A stretch of DNA of 43,866 bases from Planctomycetia bacterium (GTDB taxonomy: Bacteria; Planctomycetota; Planctomycetia; Pirellulales; S012-138), in the NCBI GenBank assembly GCA_016177915.1, contig JACOUI010000384.1:1-43866 (forward strand), in the 5' to 3' direction. The translations under genes and the position numbers were made by a program. The notes beneath the pieces were generated by a model. That model searched no databases. It was not told where the DNA came from and was given only the letters and a program-made list of their open reading frames with translations. Shown piece by piece: positions 23,434 to 30,994 of the stretch; the stretch's first letter is position 1, and the number at the start of each line of letters is the position of its first letter.

Positions 23434-24141
23434 GTGCGGACCATCGCCATCGAAACGACCAGCCTGGGGGGCAGCCTCGCGGCCCTGGAGCACGCGCATC
23501 TCTTGGAGGAGGTGCTGCTCGACCCGGCCGCGCGCACCGCCCGCACGCTCGCGCCGGCCCTGCGCGATCTTCTCCGCCGGCACGGCTGGCGCCCGCAGGA
23601 CATCGAGTTGATCGCGGTGGCCAAGGGTCCCGGCTCGTTCACCGGCCTTAGGATCGGGGTGACGGCGGCCAAGACGCTGGCCTACGCGACCGGGACCGCC
23701 GTGCTGGGTGTCAACTCGCTGGAGGCGATCGCGGCCCGGGCGCCCGCCGATTGCCGCCGCCTGGAGGTGGCGATGGAGGCCCTGCGGAAGCAGGTGTTCG
23801 CCGCCTCGTTCGAGCGCGACGCGGCGGGGCACTACGTCTGGCGCTCCTCCACGCAGCTTGTGGACGACGAACTCTGGCTGGCGCGGCTTTCGCCCAGAAC
23901 TCTTGACGGCGCGGCCGTCTCCGGGCCCGTTCCGCGCCGTCTGCTGGACCGGCTGCCGCCGCACGTCGTGCTAGTGGCCGACGACCTTCGCACTCCGACG
24001 GCCGCCGCTGTCGGGGCGCTCGGCGGCCGGTTGTTTGCGGCCGGCCACCGCGACGACGTGTACCAGCTTGTCCCGGAGTATTTCCGCGCCAGCGCCGCCG
24101 AGGAAAAGCGGGCAGGCACGCCGGCACGCGACGCCGGGTGA
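23434..24141 (+). CDS. tsaB: tRNA threonylcarbamoyladenosine biosynthesis protein TsaB
   Basis: TsaB is the scaffold partner of TsaD in making t6A37 on ANN-decoding tRNAs. The 235-residue protein starts at GTG 23434 with 'RTIAIETTSLGGSLAALE', an ASKHA-type opening. It contains the highly conserved 'IAVAKGPGSFTGLRIGVTAAKTLAYATG' and 'GVNSLEAIAARA'. The C-terminal 'YQLVPEYFRASAAEEK' matches the usual 'P.YLR...AE' ending. A TATAGT box about 70 bp upstream could be a promoter, but no -35 is clear. tsaD/E/C are not adjacent. It is followed 106 bp later by the PH-domain pair. Confidence 0.93.
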   Translation: MRTIAIETTSLGGSLAALEHAHLLEEVLLDPAARTARTLAPALRDLLRRHGWRPQDIELIAVAKGPGSFTGLRIGVTAAKTLAYATGTAVLGVNSLEAIAARAPADCRRLEVAMEALRKQVFAASFERDAAGHYVWRSSTQLVDDELWLARLSPRTLDGAAVSGPVPRRLLDRLPPHVVLVADDLRTPTAAAVGALGGRLFAAGHRDDVYQLVPEYFRASAAEEKRAGTPARDAG

Positions 24142-24247
24142 TTTGCCCTGCGGCGCAGGCGCGCCGGTTCCTTTTCCCGCGGCCAAAGGATACACTGGCG
24201 TCCGCTTCGCGTCCTGTCGATCTCCTTGCATTGCCCTTTCGAGCGAC

Positions 24248-24811
24248 ATGAGCGACACCAGGCCATCCTCGGCATCGCCGGCATTCGATCCGTATACCAT
24301 CGCCCGCCCGGACCCGGCACTGCTCAAGTACTACGTGATCGTCTCGTTCCTGGCCGGCCCCGCGTTCATCGTTCCGCTGATCCCGCTGCTCTGCAAATAC
24401 TACACGCTCCGCTACCACTTCGACGACAAGGGCATCTCGATGAGCTGGGGCGTCTTGTTCCGGCGCGAGATCCTGCTGACCTACCGCCGCATTCAGGACA
24501 TCCACCTCACCCGCAACATCCTGCAGCGCTGGATGGGCCTGGCCAACGTGAGCATTCAGACGGCGTCGGGCGCGGCCTCGGCCGAAATGGCCATCGAGGG
24601 CATCCTCCAGGCCGAGGAGCTGCGCGACTTTCTGTATCACCAGATGCGCGGGGCGCGGGGATTGGCGCCGCTCGATGCGAAAGGGGCGGAGGGAACCACC
24701 GCGGGAACGGCGGGCGCTCCGTCGGCCGACGAGGACGAGGCGCTGCGGCTCCTGGGCGAGATTCGCGATACGCTCGTGCGCCTGGCCGCCAGGGAAAAAG
24801 GGCCGCCATGA
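24248..24811 (+). CDS. bacterial PH-domain membrane protein, first of a pair
   Basis: I chose the ATG at 24248 (MSDTRPSSASPAFDPYTIARPDPALLKYY); the product is 187 residues. One or two adjacent hydrophobic helices ('YYVIVSFLAGPAFIVPLIPLLCKYY') precede a bPH2 (YdbS/YdbT-like) domain: 'LRYHFDDKGISMSWGVLFRREILLTYRRIQDIHLTRNILQRWMGLANVSIQTAS'. The 'YRRIQDI.L..N.LQR..GLA.V.IQTA' run is diagnostic. A linker leads to a C-terminal helix 'DEALRLLGEIRDTLVRLAAREKG', which resembles the end of the next protein. The genes overlap by 4 bp (ATGA). Role unknown; membrane-associated homo- or hetero-oligomer inferred. Confidence 0.88.
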   Translation: MSDTRPSSASPAFDPYTIARPDPALLKYYVIVSFLAGPAFIVPLIPLLCKYYTLRYHFDDKGISMSWGVLFRREILLTYRRIQDIHLTRNILQRWMGLANVSIQTASGAASAEMAIEGILQAEELRDFLYHQMRGARGLAPLDAKGAEGTTAGTAGAPSADEDEALRLLGEIRDTLVRLAAREKGPP

Positions 24812-25563
24812 AGGACCAGGTCGAACGAGCGAGCCGCTGGATTTACCGGGGCGTGTGGGCGGTGCTGGTCCGCTGGTTCCGCGTGCCGGAGAAGCCGCCG
24901 ACGCTCCCCACGCCGCCGGGCGAGGAGGCTGTCTCGTTCCGCCCTGCCGAGGGGTTTTTGCGCTACCTCAAGCTGAAATTCTGGATCGTGCTGACGCTCG
25001 TCGACGGCGCGGTGCTCGTGGGCTGGATCGTCGTGACGGCCGCGCTGCCTTGGCTGGGGGTCATCCTGGCGCTGCCCGCGTTGGTGATCGCGGTCTTTCC
25101 GGACATTTTGGCCTACATCGCGATCCACCTGCGCTACGACACGACCTGGTACGTGATCACGCGCCGGAGCCTGCGCATCCGCCGCGGCATTTGGATCATC
25201 CACGAGACGACGATCACGTTTGAGAACATTCAGAACATCACGGTCATGCAAGGCCCGATCGAGCGGTTTTTCGGCATCGCCAACGTGGTGGTGGAGACGG
25301 CCGGCGGCGGCGGGCGCGTCAAGGAGCAGCACGGCGGGCAGATCGTGTCCGGCCATACGGGGTTGATGGAGGGGGTGAGCAACGCCGCGGAGATCCGCGA
25401 CCTCATCCTGCGGCACGTCCGCCAGACGCAGACCGGGGGACTGGGCGACGAGATGGAGCACGCCGCGCGTCCCGCGCCGGCGGCCGCCTGGACGGCGGCG
25501 CATCTGGCGCTCTTGCGTGAAATCCGCGACGCGGCGCATGCCCTGGGAACTTCGTCAACTTAG
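24808..25563 (+). CDS. bacterial PH-domain membrane protein, second of a pair
   Basis: This 251-residue protein starts at the ATG overlapping the previous stop; the ORF track's longer frame is a shadow of gene one. A polar N-terminus leads to two helices ('FWIVLTLVDGAVLVGWIVVTAALPWLGVILALPALVIAVFPDILAYIAIHL'). A bPH2 domain follows ('RYDTTWYVITRRSLRIRRGIWIIHETTITFENIQNITVMQGPIERFFGIANVVVETAGG'). The C-terminus, 'TAAHLALLREIRDAAHALGT', repeats the LLxEIRDxxxxL helix of its partner. It overlaps the convergent epimerase gene by 9 bp tail to tail. The two PH proteins probably form one complex. Confidence 0.88.
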   Translation: MKDQVERASRWIYRGVWAVLVRWFRVPEKPPTLPTPPGEEAVSFRPAEGFLRYLKLKFWIVLTLVDGAVLVGWIVVTAALPWLGVILALPALVIAVFPDILAYIAIHLRYDTTWYVITRRSLRIRRGIWIIHETTITFENIQNITVMQGPIERFFGIANVVVETAGGGGRVKEQHGGQIVSGHTGLMEGVSNAAEIRDLILRHVRQTQTGGLGDEMEHAARPAPAAAWTAAHLALLREIRDAAHALGTSST

Positions 25564-26418
25564 AATCGCGCGAAGCCCTTCGCGATACGACGGATAGCGA
25601 AACGTGAAATCCAGCTCCGACGTCAGGCGCGCGCTGCTCACGCGGCGGCTGTCTTCCGACCGGCGGCCCTTGGCAGTGCCAGGGTCGGGCGCTGCGAACC
25701 GCGGCGGCGGCGCGTCGAGCAGCCGCGCCGCCTCGGCGTAAAACTCGCTGCGCCGCACGGGATTACCGTCCGCGACGACGTACATCCTCGGCGGGACCGC
25801 GCGATCAGCCACGGCCAGGACGGCTCGGGCCGCGTCGTCGACGTGGACAAGGTTCAAAAAGCCCTCCGGGTTGACGGCGATCGGGTCGCCGGACCGAAGC
25901 GCTTCGGCATTGGGCACGCGGCCGGGACCGTAGATTCCGGCCAGGCGCAGAATGATCGCGCGGGGACCCAACGCGTGCTGCTGCAAGAGTCGTTCCGCGT
26001 CGAGCATCGCCCCCGAGGTTTCGCGCGTCGGCCGGCAAGGGAAGTCCTCATTCACCCACTCGCCGCCGGCGTCGCCGAAAACTCCGGTCGTGCTGATGTA
26101 AATCACCTTGCCGGTTTCCGCCGGCAGCGCATCGAGGACGTTTCGCAGTCCTTCGACGCATACGTCGCGGACGGCTTGTCCCGGCGAGCGGTCGAAGCCC
26201 ACGGCAAAGAGCACCGTTTCGGGCGCGGGCAGGGCGCGGAGAGAGGCGAGCGTATCCTTGTCTGCGATATCGGCCACAAGCAGCTCAAGGCCGTTCTGCG
26301 CGAAAACTGCAGCCCGCTGCGGGGAGCGCGTCACGGCGCGGACGTTCTTGCCGGGGTCGAGCCACAAACGGGCGACGCGCTCGCCGAGGTAGCCGCAGCC
26401 GAAGATGAGGCGCGTCAT
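25555..26418 (-). CDS. NAD(P)-dependent sugar epimerase/reductase-like protein (YeeZ-type SDR)
   Basis: I chose the ATG at 26418 because the Rossmann motif 'MTRLIFGCGYLGERVARLW' (GxGYLG) must be N-terminal; the product is 287 residues. It shows 'VLFAVGFDRSPG', 'VIYISTTGVFGDAGGEWVNEDFPCRPT' with a Thr/Ser-Thr region, and 'RAIILRLAGIYGPGRVP', the pattern of extended short-chain dehydrogenases of the YeeZ/SDR_e_a group. A canonical YxxxK catalytic pair is not obvious, as in other YeeZ-like proteins, so a substrate cannot be named. It is minus strand and convergent with the PH gene. A REPIN lies upstream of it, between it and the stop of the mannonate-dehydratase-like gene. Confidence 0.85.
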   Translation of the reverse strand: MTRLIFGCGYLGERVARLWLDPGKNVRAVTRSPQRAAVFAQNGLELLVADIADKDTLASLRALPAPETVLFAVGFDRSPGQAVRDVCVEGLRNVLDALPAETGKVIYISTTGVFGDAGGEWVNEDFPCRPTRETSGAMLDAERLLQQHALGPRAIILRLAGIYGPGRVPNAEALRSGDPIAVNPEGFLNLVHVDDAARAVLAVADRAVPPRMYVVADGNPVRRSEFYAEAARLLDAPPPRFAAPDPGTAKGRRSEDSRRVSSARLTSELDFTFRYPSYREGLRAILS

Positions 26419-26445
26419 CGTTGGAGTCCGTTGGGCATGTAGCAT

Positions 26446-26533
26446 GTAGGGTGAGCCGAGTTTTACGAGGCCCACCGATGCGCGCACCGTCGACCGACGC
26501 GCGGTGGGCCTCGTAAGACTCGGCCCACCCTAC
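26446..26533. repeat. REPIN: inverted doublet of GTAGGGTG(G)GCCGAG units
   Basis: Two units face each other. The left one, GTAGGGTGAGCCGAG, holds an imperfect hairpin closing with GAGGCCCACC. The right one, read on the minus strand, is GTAGGGTGGGCCGAGTCTTA closing with GGCCCACC. The whole element is a long inverted repeat with a central GCGC-rich loop. The terminal CTAC (26530-26533) contains the stop codon of the minus-strand gene. A second GTAG sits at 26439. Confidence 0.85.
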
Positions 26534-27492
26534 GAATCGCCTCGCTCGACGGCCTGCATCAGCCCGCGCATGTAGCCGAAGGCGAACAGCCGCCCGAGCA
26601 TCGTGTAGCCCGGCTCCCCCTGCTCTTCGCCGGCGAGCTGCGGCACGTGGTCCGGCCGCATCGGGCCGTCAAAGCCGATTTCGCGGTAGGCCCGCATGGC
26701 CGCCACCATGCCCGTCTGGCCGTTGTCGTGAAACGTCTCGACGAAATGCTCGCGCGTGCCGCGGACGTCGCGGAAGTGTACGTAGCGGATGTGCTTGCCC
26801 AGGCGGCGAATCGCGGCGGGAATGTCCACCCCCATCTCCGCAAAGGTCCCCTGGCAAAAGCAGATGGCGTTGCTGGGACTCTTAACGAGCGACACCAATC
26901 GCTCGAAGCCCTCCACGCTGTTCATGATCCGCGCCCGGCCGAGAAACTCATCGAGCGGCGGGTCGTCGGGGTGCATGGCCAGCACCACGCCCGACTGCTC
27001 CGCCACCGGCACGACCCGCTCCAGGAAACCCCGCAGGTTCTGCCACAGCTTTTCGGCGGCGATCGGCTCCTGGCGCAGCTTGCCTTCGGCGTATTGCAGC
27101 GACACGCCCTCGTGGGCCTTGTCGGCGTCGAACCGCGTGACGAGCGCCCCGCCGCGCTCCTTGGCGTCGACTTGCGTGCGCACCCAGTCGGTGCCGGCCA
27201 TGAAGTTGTAGCACAGGATCGGCACGCCGGCCCGGCCCATGTTCCGTACGAGTTCCTGCACCTCCTCGATTTCCGCGTCCCGCCGGTCGTTGCCAAGCTT
27301 GATGTTCTCGATGGGCAGGTAGCCCTCCACGACGGAAACGCGCAGCCCGTATCCGGCGATGCGGTCGCGCTCGGCCAGAAGCGCCGGCAGGCCGCGGCCG
27401 GGATAGCGGACGACGATGTCCGTCACGCCGCACTGGGCGGCGAGGCGCAGGTTTCGGTCGTCCGGCGGCGTGAGGACGGAGGCGATGCGCAT
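26530..27492 (-). CDS. mannonate dehydratase-like TIM-barrel protein (UxuA family)
   Basis: I chose the ATG at 27492 (MRIASVLTPPDDRNLRLAAQCGVTDIV); upstream ORF-track sequence is noise. The 320-residue product is at the short end of the family. Likely metal ligands are all present in order: the His of 'LAMHPDDPP', the Cys of 'AICFCQGTFAEMG', the His of 'RYVHFRDVRG' and the Asp of 'GPMRPDHVP'. 'CYNFMAGTDWVRTQVDA' and 'FHDNGQTGM' are further UxuA-like blocks. UxuA dehydrates D-mannonate to 2-keto-3-deoxygluconate in glucuronate breakdown. No other hexuronate genes are here, so the true substrate could differ. Cytoplasmic. Confidence 0.88.
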   Translation of the reverse strand: MRIASVLTPPDDRNLRLAAQCGVTDIVVRYPGRGLPALLAERDRIAGYGLRVSVVEGYLPIENIKLGNDRRDAEIEEVQELVRNMGRAGVPILCYNFMAGTDWVRTQVDAKERGGALVTRFDADKAHEGVSLQYAEGKLRQEPIAAEKLWQNLRGFLERVVPVAEQSGVVLAMHPDDPPLDEFLGRARIMNSVEGFERLVSLVKSPSNAICFCQGTFAEMGVDIPAAIRRLGKHIRYVHFRDVRGTREHFVETFHDNGQTGMVAAMRAYREIGFDGPMRPDHVPQLAGEEQGEPGYTMLGRLFAFGYMRGLMQAVERGDS

Positions 27493-27508
27493 CGTTCGTT
27501 TTTTTTCT

Positions 27509-27627
27509 GTAGTGGCACACTCCCGTGTGCCATCGTGGGACGAGCGATGTTCGTCCCCGCGGTGAATCTTAGCTGCCGTTCGCAACGCCTCCCCGGAGAA
27601 GAACGGCACACGGAGTGTGCCTGCTAC
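27509..27627. repeat. REPIN: inverted doublet of GTAG(..)GGCACAC-GTGTGCC units
   Basis: The left unit is GTAG at 27509 plus TGGCACAC-tccc-GTGTGCCA (27513-27532). The right unit is GGCACAC-gga-GTGTGCC (27605-27621) followed by TGCTAC. The final CTAC (27624-27627) contains the stop of the FtsX-type permease gene. The element fills nearly the whole gap between that gene and the mannonate-dehydratase-like gene. Confidence 0.85.
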
Positions 27628-30206
27628 TCCACTTTGATCGCCTGCAACAAGTCGAGCTGCGTCGCCCGGCGGGCAGGGAACCAGGCCGCGAATAGGATCA
27701 CCGCGAACGCCCCGGCGATGCAAATCGCAGCCATGAGTGGATGCCAACCGAATTTGATCGGATGTCCGAAGGTGCCCGCCATGGCCAGGCTCACGAACCA
27801 GGCCATGGCGAGGCCCGCCGCCAGTCCCGGCAAAATCCCGATCGCGCCGATCATCACGGCCTGGGAGAGGACCATCTTGCGGACCTGCCGGCGCGTCATG
27901 GCGACGATCCGCAAGAGGCCCAGCTCGCGGGTCTGCTCGAGGACGTTCATGGTGAGCGTGTTCACGATTCCGAGTGCGGCCACGACGAACCCCAGCAAGA
28001 GGATGACCCACAGGCTGGCGACGACGCCGCCCATGATCCCCTCGATGATCCGCCGCACGTCGGCGAACGTTTGAAACAGCACCTCGTGCTTGGCGCAGAG
28101 CTTCTTGAGCTCCTCCGCCACCTCGTTCTGCCTGCCCTGCGCGGCCTTGACGATATACGCGTCGGCGCCTCCGAATTGGAAGTACTGGCCGGCCACCTCG
28201 CGATACAGGTAGAGCGCCATGCCTCCGTGCGCGTATTCGTTAGTGATGCCGCAGATGTGGAATGGTTTCGGACCCGAGCGCGTGTCGAGCGTTACGTCAT
28301 CCCCCATTTTCAACCCTGCCCGCTCCGCCAGCACCGTCGACACGACGATGTTTCTCCCCTGCACCTGAGTGAGCTGGCGGCGGATTTCGGCCGGTTCCCC
28401 TTCGGTGACGGCCAGCTCCACGTGATCGGGGCTGAGGCTGAAATCGCGGATCACGATCGTCGCGGCGTTCTCCTTCACCGTCGTGTCGACGTTCGACACG
28501 CCGTCCAGCGCCTCAACACCATCGACTTGGCGGAGCGCCGCCACGAAGTCCGGCGGCAGCTCCGGCACGTCGTTCGACGTGAAGTCCGGCATCGCCGAAC
28601 GAATCAGGAAATCACCCGTGAGCGAGCGCTGGTACCAGTCACGGACGTCGTTGATGTTGTCCAGGACGAGGCTGGCCGTTCCAGTTCCCGTGCCGATGGC
28701 CACGAACAACACGCCCACCGTGAGCGAAGTGCGGGTGCGGCGGCGAACGATCTGCCCGTGCGCCAGCCGGCCCTCGATGCGCAACACCGGCGCCAGCAGC
28801 CGGGCCACGGCCCCGCTCACGGGACCCAGCACGCCGGGAATCAAGAGCACGACGCCCACCAGGAGCAGGATGGACGCCGCGGCCGAAACGTCGAACCCGA
28901 ACCAGTTCGTCAGGCTGGCGACCAAAAGGAACAGTGCGCCGGCGAGATCCAGCAGGGCCAGGATCGTCACCCAATAGGGCACCGGCTCGCGGTCTTCCTT
29001 GGCGACGTTGCCCATGCCCTCCAGCGGCGAGAGCTTACCGGCCTCGCGGGCCGGCCAGTAGCTGCCCAGGAGCGCCACGCCCACGCCGCAGCCGGCGCCT
29101 CCCAGCACGGCCAGCCAGCTAAACTCGAGGGCCGGAAGCGCGACGCGGAAGAAGCTCTCCATGACCCGCGTCAAATAATAGGCCCCCACCAACCCCAACC
29201 CGACGCCCAGCAACGTTCCGGCGAACCCCATCACCAGGCCCTCGGTGATGACCATCCGCGAAAGCTGCCCGCGCGTGGCGCCGATCGCCCGCATGATGGA
29301 GAGCTGCCGCCGGCGCTCGCCGACGTTCATCTTGAACGTGTTGAGGATCATGAAGAACGCCACGGCGATCGACAGCGCGGTCGCCATGCGCAGGCCCATT
29401 TCGCTGGCCAGGATGGTCTCTTCCGCCTGCTGCGAGCGATCCGGGGGGCGGCGAACGGCCAGGTCGGCGATGGCCTCCCCCTCCGCGGCCTCCGCCTTGA
29501 GCTTCTGAATGTGCGCCGCCATTTTCGACTGCAAGTCCTGCCGCACTTTTTCTTCGTTTGCGTCGTCGGACAGCACGATCTGCACGGAATCCACGCGCTG
29601 GCGCACGTTGGCAAGCTGCCGCGCCAACTTCATCGGCATCAGCACGAGGCCGCCGGCGCGAAAGCCCGCCGCCCCCTTGGCCCGCATCAGCCCGACGACC
29701 GGGACTTGGACCTCGCGGACGCGCAGCGTGACGCCCACCTCGTCGCCAATCTTCACGCCCAGCGTCTCGGCGAAGTTGGACTCCAGCACCAGGCCTCGCG
29801 TCGATGCATTCCATTCTTGTCCCTCAGGCAGCTCCAGCTCGTAATCGCGAACTTCCAAGTCGACGGCCGGGTCGATCCCCAGCACATTCACCCCCACGGT
29901 CTGCGATTCGCCGACGGTCATCTTCATGCGGCGCTGGAGCACGGGCACGGCAGCCTTCACGCCGGGTGCCTTGGCGGCCACGGGAATGGCCGACTCGTGC
30001 ACCATTCCGCCGCCGAGCGGACTGATCTCCAGTGCGGCCCGGCCGTTGATCGTGCGGAACATGTCGGCATAGGCCCGCCGGGTGACGCCGACGGACATCA
30101 TGACCGAGACGACCGTGGCCACGCCGATGACGATGGCGATCAGGGTCAGGATCGCCCGGCCGGGGCGTTTCTTGACTTCGCGGAGGCTGAATCTCCAGAG
30201 CGTCAT
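27624..30206 (-). CDS. large ABC-type permease with two FtsX domains
   Basis: I chose the ATG at 30206 (MTLWRFSLREVKKRPGRAILTLIAIVIGVATVVSVM), preceded by AGAGGG; the product is 860 residues. It has an N-terminal helix, a MacB-like periplasmic domain, then FtsX domain one ('ALSIAVAFFMILNTFKMNVGERRRQLSIMRAIGATRGQL'... 'LGSYWPAREAGKLSPLEGM'). Two middle helices come next, then a second N-helix ('TSLTVGVLFVAIGTGTGTAS'), a second periplasmic domain and FtsX domain two ('VVAALGIVNTLTMNVLEQTRELGLLRIVAMTRRQVRKMVLSQAV', 'AAWFPARRATQLDLLQAIKVE'). This ~10-helix plan fits lipoprotein/peptide-antimicrobial-type permeases. No ATPase gene is adjacent. The stop codon lies in a GTAG repeat. Confidence 0.92.
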   Translation of the reverse strand: MTLWRFSLREVKKRPGRAILTLIAIVIGVATVVSVMMSVGVTRRAYADMFRTINGRAALEISPLGGGMVHESAIPVAAKAPGVKAAVPVLQRRMKMTVGESQTVGVNVLGIDPAVDLEVRDYELELPEGQEWNASTRGLVLESNFAETLGVKIGDEVGVTLRVREVQVPVVGLMRAKGAAGFRAGGLVLMPMKLARQLANVRQRVDSVQIVLSDDANEEKVRQDLQSKMAAHIQKLKAEAAEGEAIADLAVRRPPDRSQQAEETILASEMGLRMATALSIAVAFFMILNTFKMNVGERRRQLSIMRAIGATRGQLSRMVITEGLVMGFAGTLLGVGLGLVGAYYLTRVMESFFRVALPALEFSWLAVLGGAGCGVGVALLGSYWPAREAGKLSPLEGMGNVAKEDREPVPYWVTILALLDLAGALFLLVASLTNWFGFDVSAAASILLLVGVVLLIPGVLGPVSGAVARLLAPVLRIEGRLAHGQIVRRRTRTSLTVGVLFVAIGTGTGTASLVLDNINDVRDWYQRSLTGDFLIRSAMPDFTSNDVPELPPDFVAALRQVDGVEALDGVSNVDTTVKENAATIVIRDFSLSPDHVELAVTEGEPAEIRRQLTQVQGRNIVVSTVLAERAGLKMGDDVTLDTRSGPKPFHICGITNEYAHGGMALYLYREVAGQYFQFGGADAYIVKAAQGRQNEVAEELKKLCAKHEVLFQTFADVRRIIEGIMGGVVASLWVILLLGFVVAALGIVNTLTMNVLEQTRELGLLRIVAMTRRQVRKMVLSQAVMIGAIGILPGLAAGLAMAWFVSLAMAGTFGHPIKFGWHPLMAAICIAGAFAVILFAAWFPARRATQLDLLQAIKVE

Positions 30207-30225
30207 GAACGGCCCTCTAGGTGCT

Positions 30226-30412
30226 GGTGCCACGCCCTGAGGTACTCCGAAGGGCGGCGGCAAGTCGGTCTCGAGGACGATTATGACGGAGAGGAGGGTT
30301 TTGCGGGAGTAGCGGCATGCTGAACCGGGGTGGCACGCCCTGAGGTACTCCGAAGGGCGTGGTGCGCGAGGCCCGTAATGCACGCCCCTCGGAGTACCTC
30401 AGGGCGTGCCAC
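30226..30412. repeat. cluster of CACGCCCTGAGGTACTCC repeats, direct and inverted
   Basis: Two direct copies share CACGCCCTGAGGTACTCCG (around 30231 and 30334). The second is matched by a perfect 24-bp inverted copy: 30330-30353 pairs with 30389-30412. The element spans most of the divergent gap between the FtsX permease and the small coiled-coil gene. The left copy (30226-30256) is separated from the hairpin pair by about 75 bp. Confidence 0.85.
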
Positions 30413-30468
30413 GCACGCTGAGGGCGTGCGTTGCGTTTTTGCAACGTAGGCTTTGGCGGAGACCGGCC

Positions 30469-30849
30469 ATGCCCCTTGCCGCCGTCCAGATCGAGCATTT
30501 CGTCCTCGTGGCAGGAATGATCCTGCTGTGCGCGATCCTCATTTACCGATCGCGCAAGCGGCTGGCGGCGTCCGCGGCCGCTCGGCCGCAGTCTCCCGTC
30601 GCTGCGCCTCCGGTCCCGAACCTGCTTGCGCTCAGGCGGCGATTGGACTCGCCGGAGATCGACCGCTACGAGGTCGAAATCCAGGACATGGTGCGCGACG
30701 TGCGCGCCGAAATCGACAGCAAGATGATCGCGCTAGCGCAGTTGATCCGCATGGCGGCCGAGGAAAGCGCGCGGCTCGAGGAGTTGTTGCAGCGGGCCGG
30801 CGAGTTGAGCGAAGTAGCCGTCTCGCTCCGCGAGACGAAGCCGGGGTAG
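30469..30849 (+). CDS. small single-helix membrane protein with coiled coil, C-terminus formed by a repeat
   Basis: I chose the ATG at 30469 (MPLAAVQIEHFVLVAGMILLCAILIYR); the product is 126 residues. One N-terminal helix is followed by an Ala/Pro-rich linker and a heptad-rich helix ('ALRRRLDSPEIDRYEVEIQDMVRDVRAEIDSKMIALAQLIRMAAEESARLEELLQRAGEL'). A membrane-anchored coiled coil is therefore likely. The last 11 residues, VAVSLRETKPG, are encoded by a GTAGCCGTCTCGC palindrome, and the TAG stop belongs to a second, tandem copy of the repeat. The original end must have been different. Function unknown. Confidence 0.75.
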   Translation: MPLAAVQIEHFVLVAGMILLCAILIYRSRKRLAASAAARPQSPVAAPPVPNLLALRRRLDSPEIDRYEVEIQDMVRDVRAEIDSKMIALAQLIRMAAEESARLEELLQRAGELSEVAVSLRETKPG

Positions 30850-30871
30850 CCGTCTCGCTTCGCGAGACGAA
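30817..30871. repeat. tandem GTAGCCGTCTCGC-GCGAGACG REPs
   Basis: Two direct copies of a GTAG-led palindrome (CGTCTCGC...GCGAGACG) follow each other about 29 bases apart, at 30817 and 30846. The first is inside the coding frame of the small membrane protein, and the second supplies its stop. Both have the same CGAAG continuation. Confidence 0.8.
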
Positions 30872-30994
30872 GGGCGCGGCTTTCACGGCCTCCATGCCCG
30901 ACGCGCACCCGCGTCACGCGCCATGGCAATTCTTTGCTCGCCGAAGCGCTGCCTCATGCGGAGTGTGAGGGCTCCTCTCGTGGGAGCGTGATGG
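30872..30994. repeat. degenerate CTAGCCATCACGCTCC repeat in convergent gap
   Basis: Read on the minus strand from the stop of the following gene, CTAGCCATCACGCTCCCACG continues into CCCTCACACTCCGCATGAGG. It resembles the GTAGCCATCACGCTCC family at 11953, with CTAG replacing GTAG and decayed stems. No gene is visible in this gap. Confidence 0.5.

Noticed and set aside
27741-30323. 860-residue plus-strand ORF
   Set aside because: Antisense shadow of the FtsX permease. Its His/Arg/Gln-rich text has no recognisable domain.
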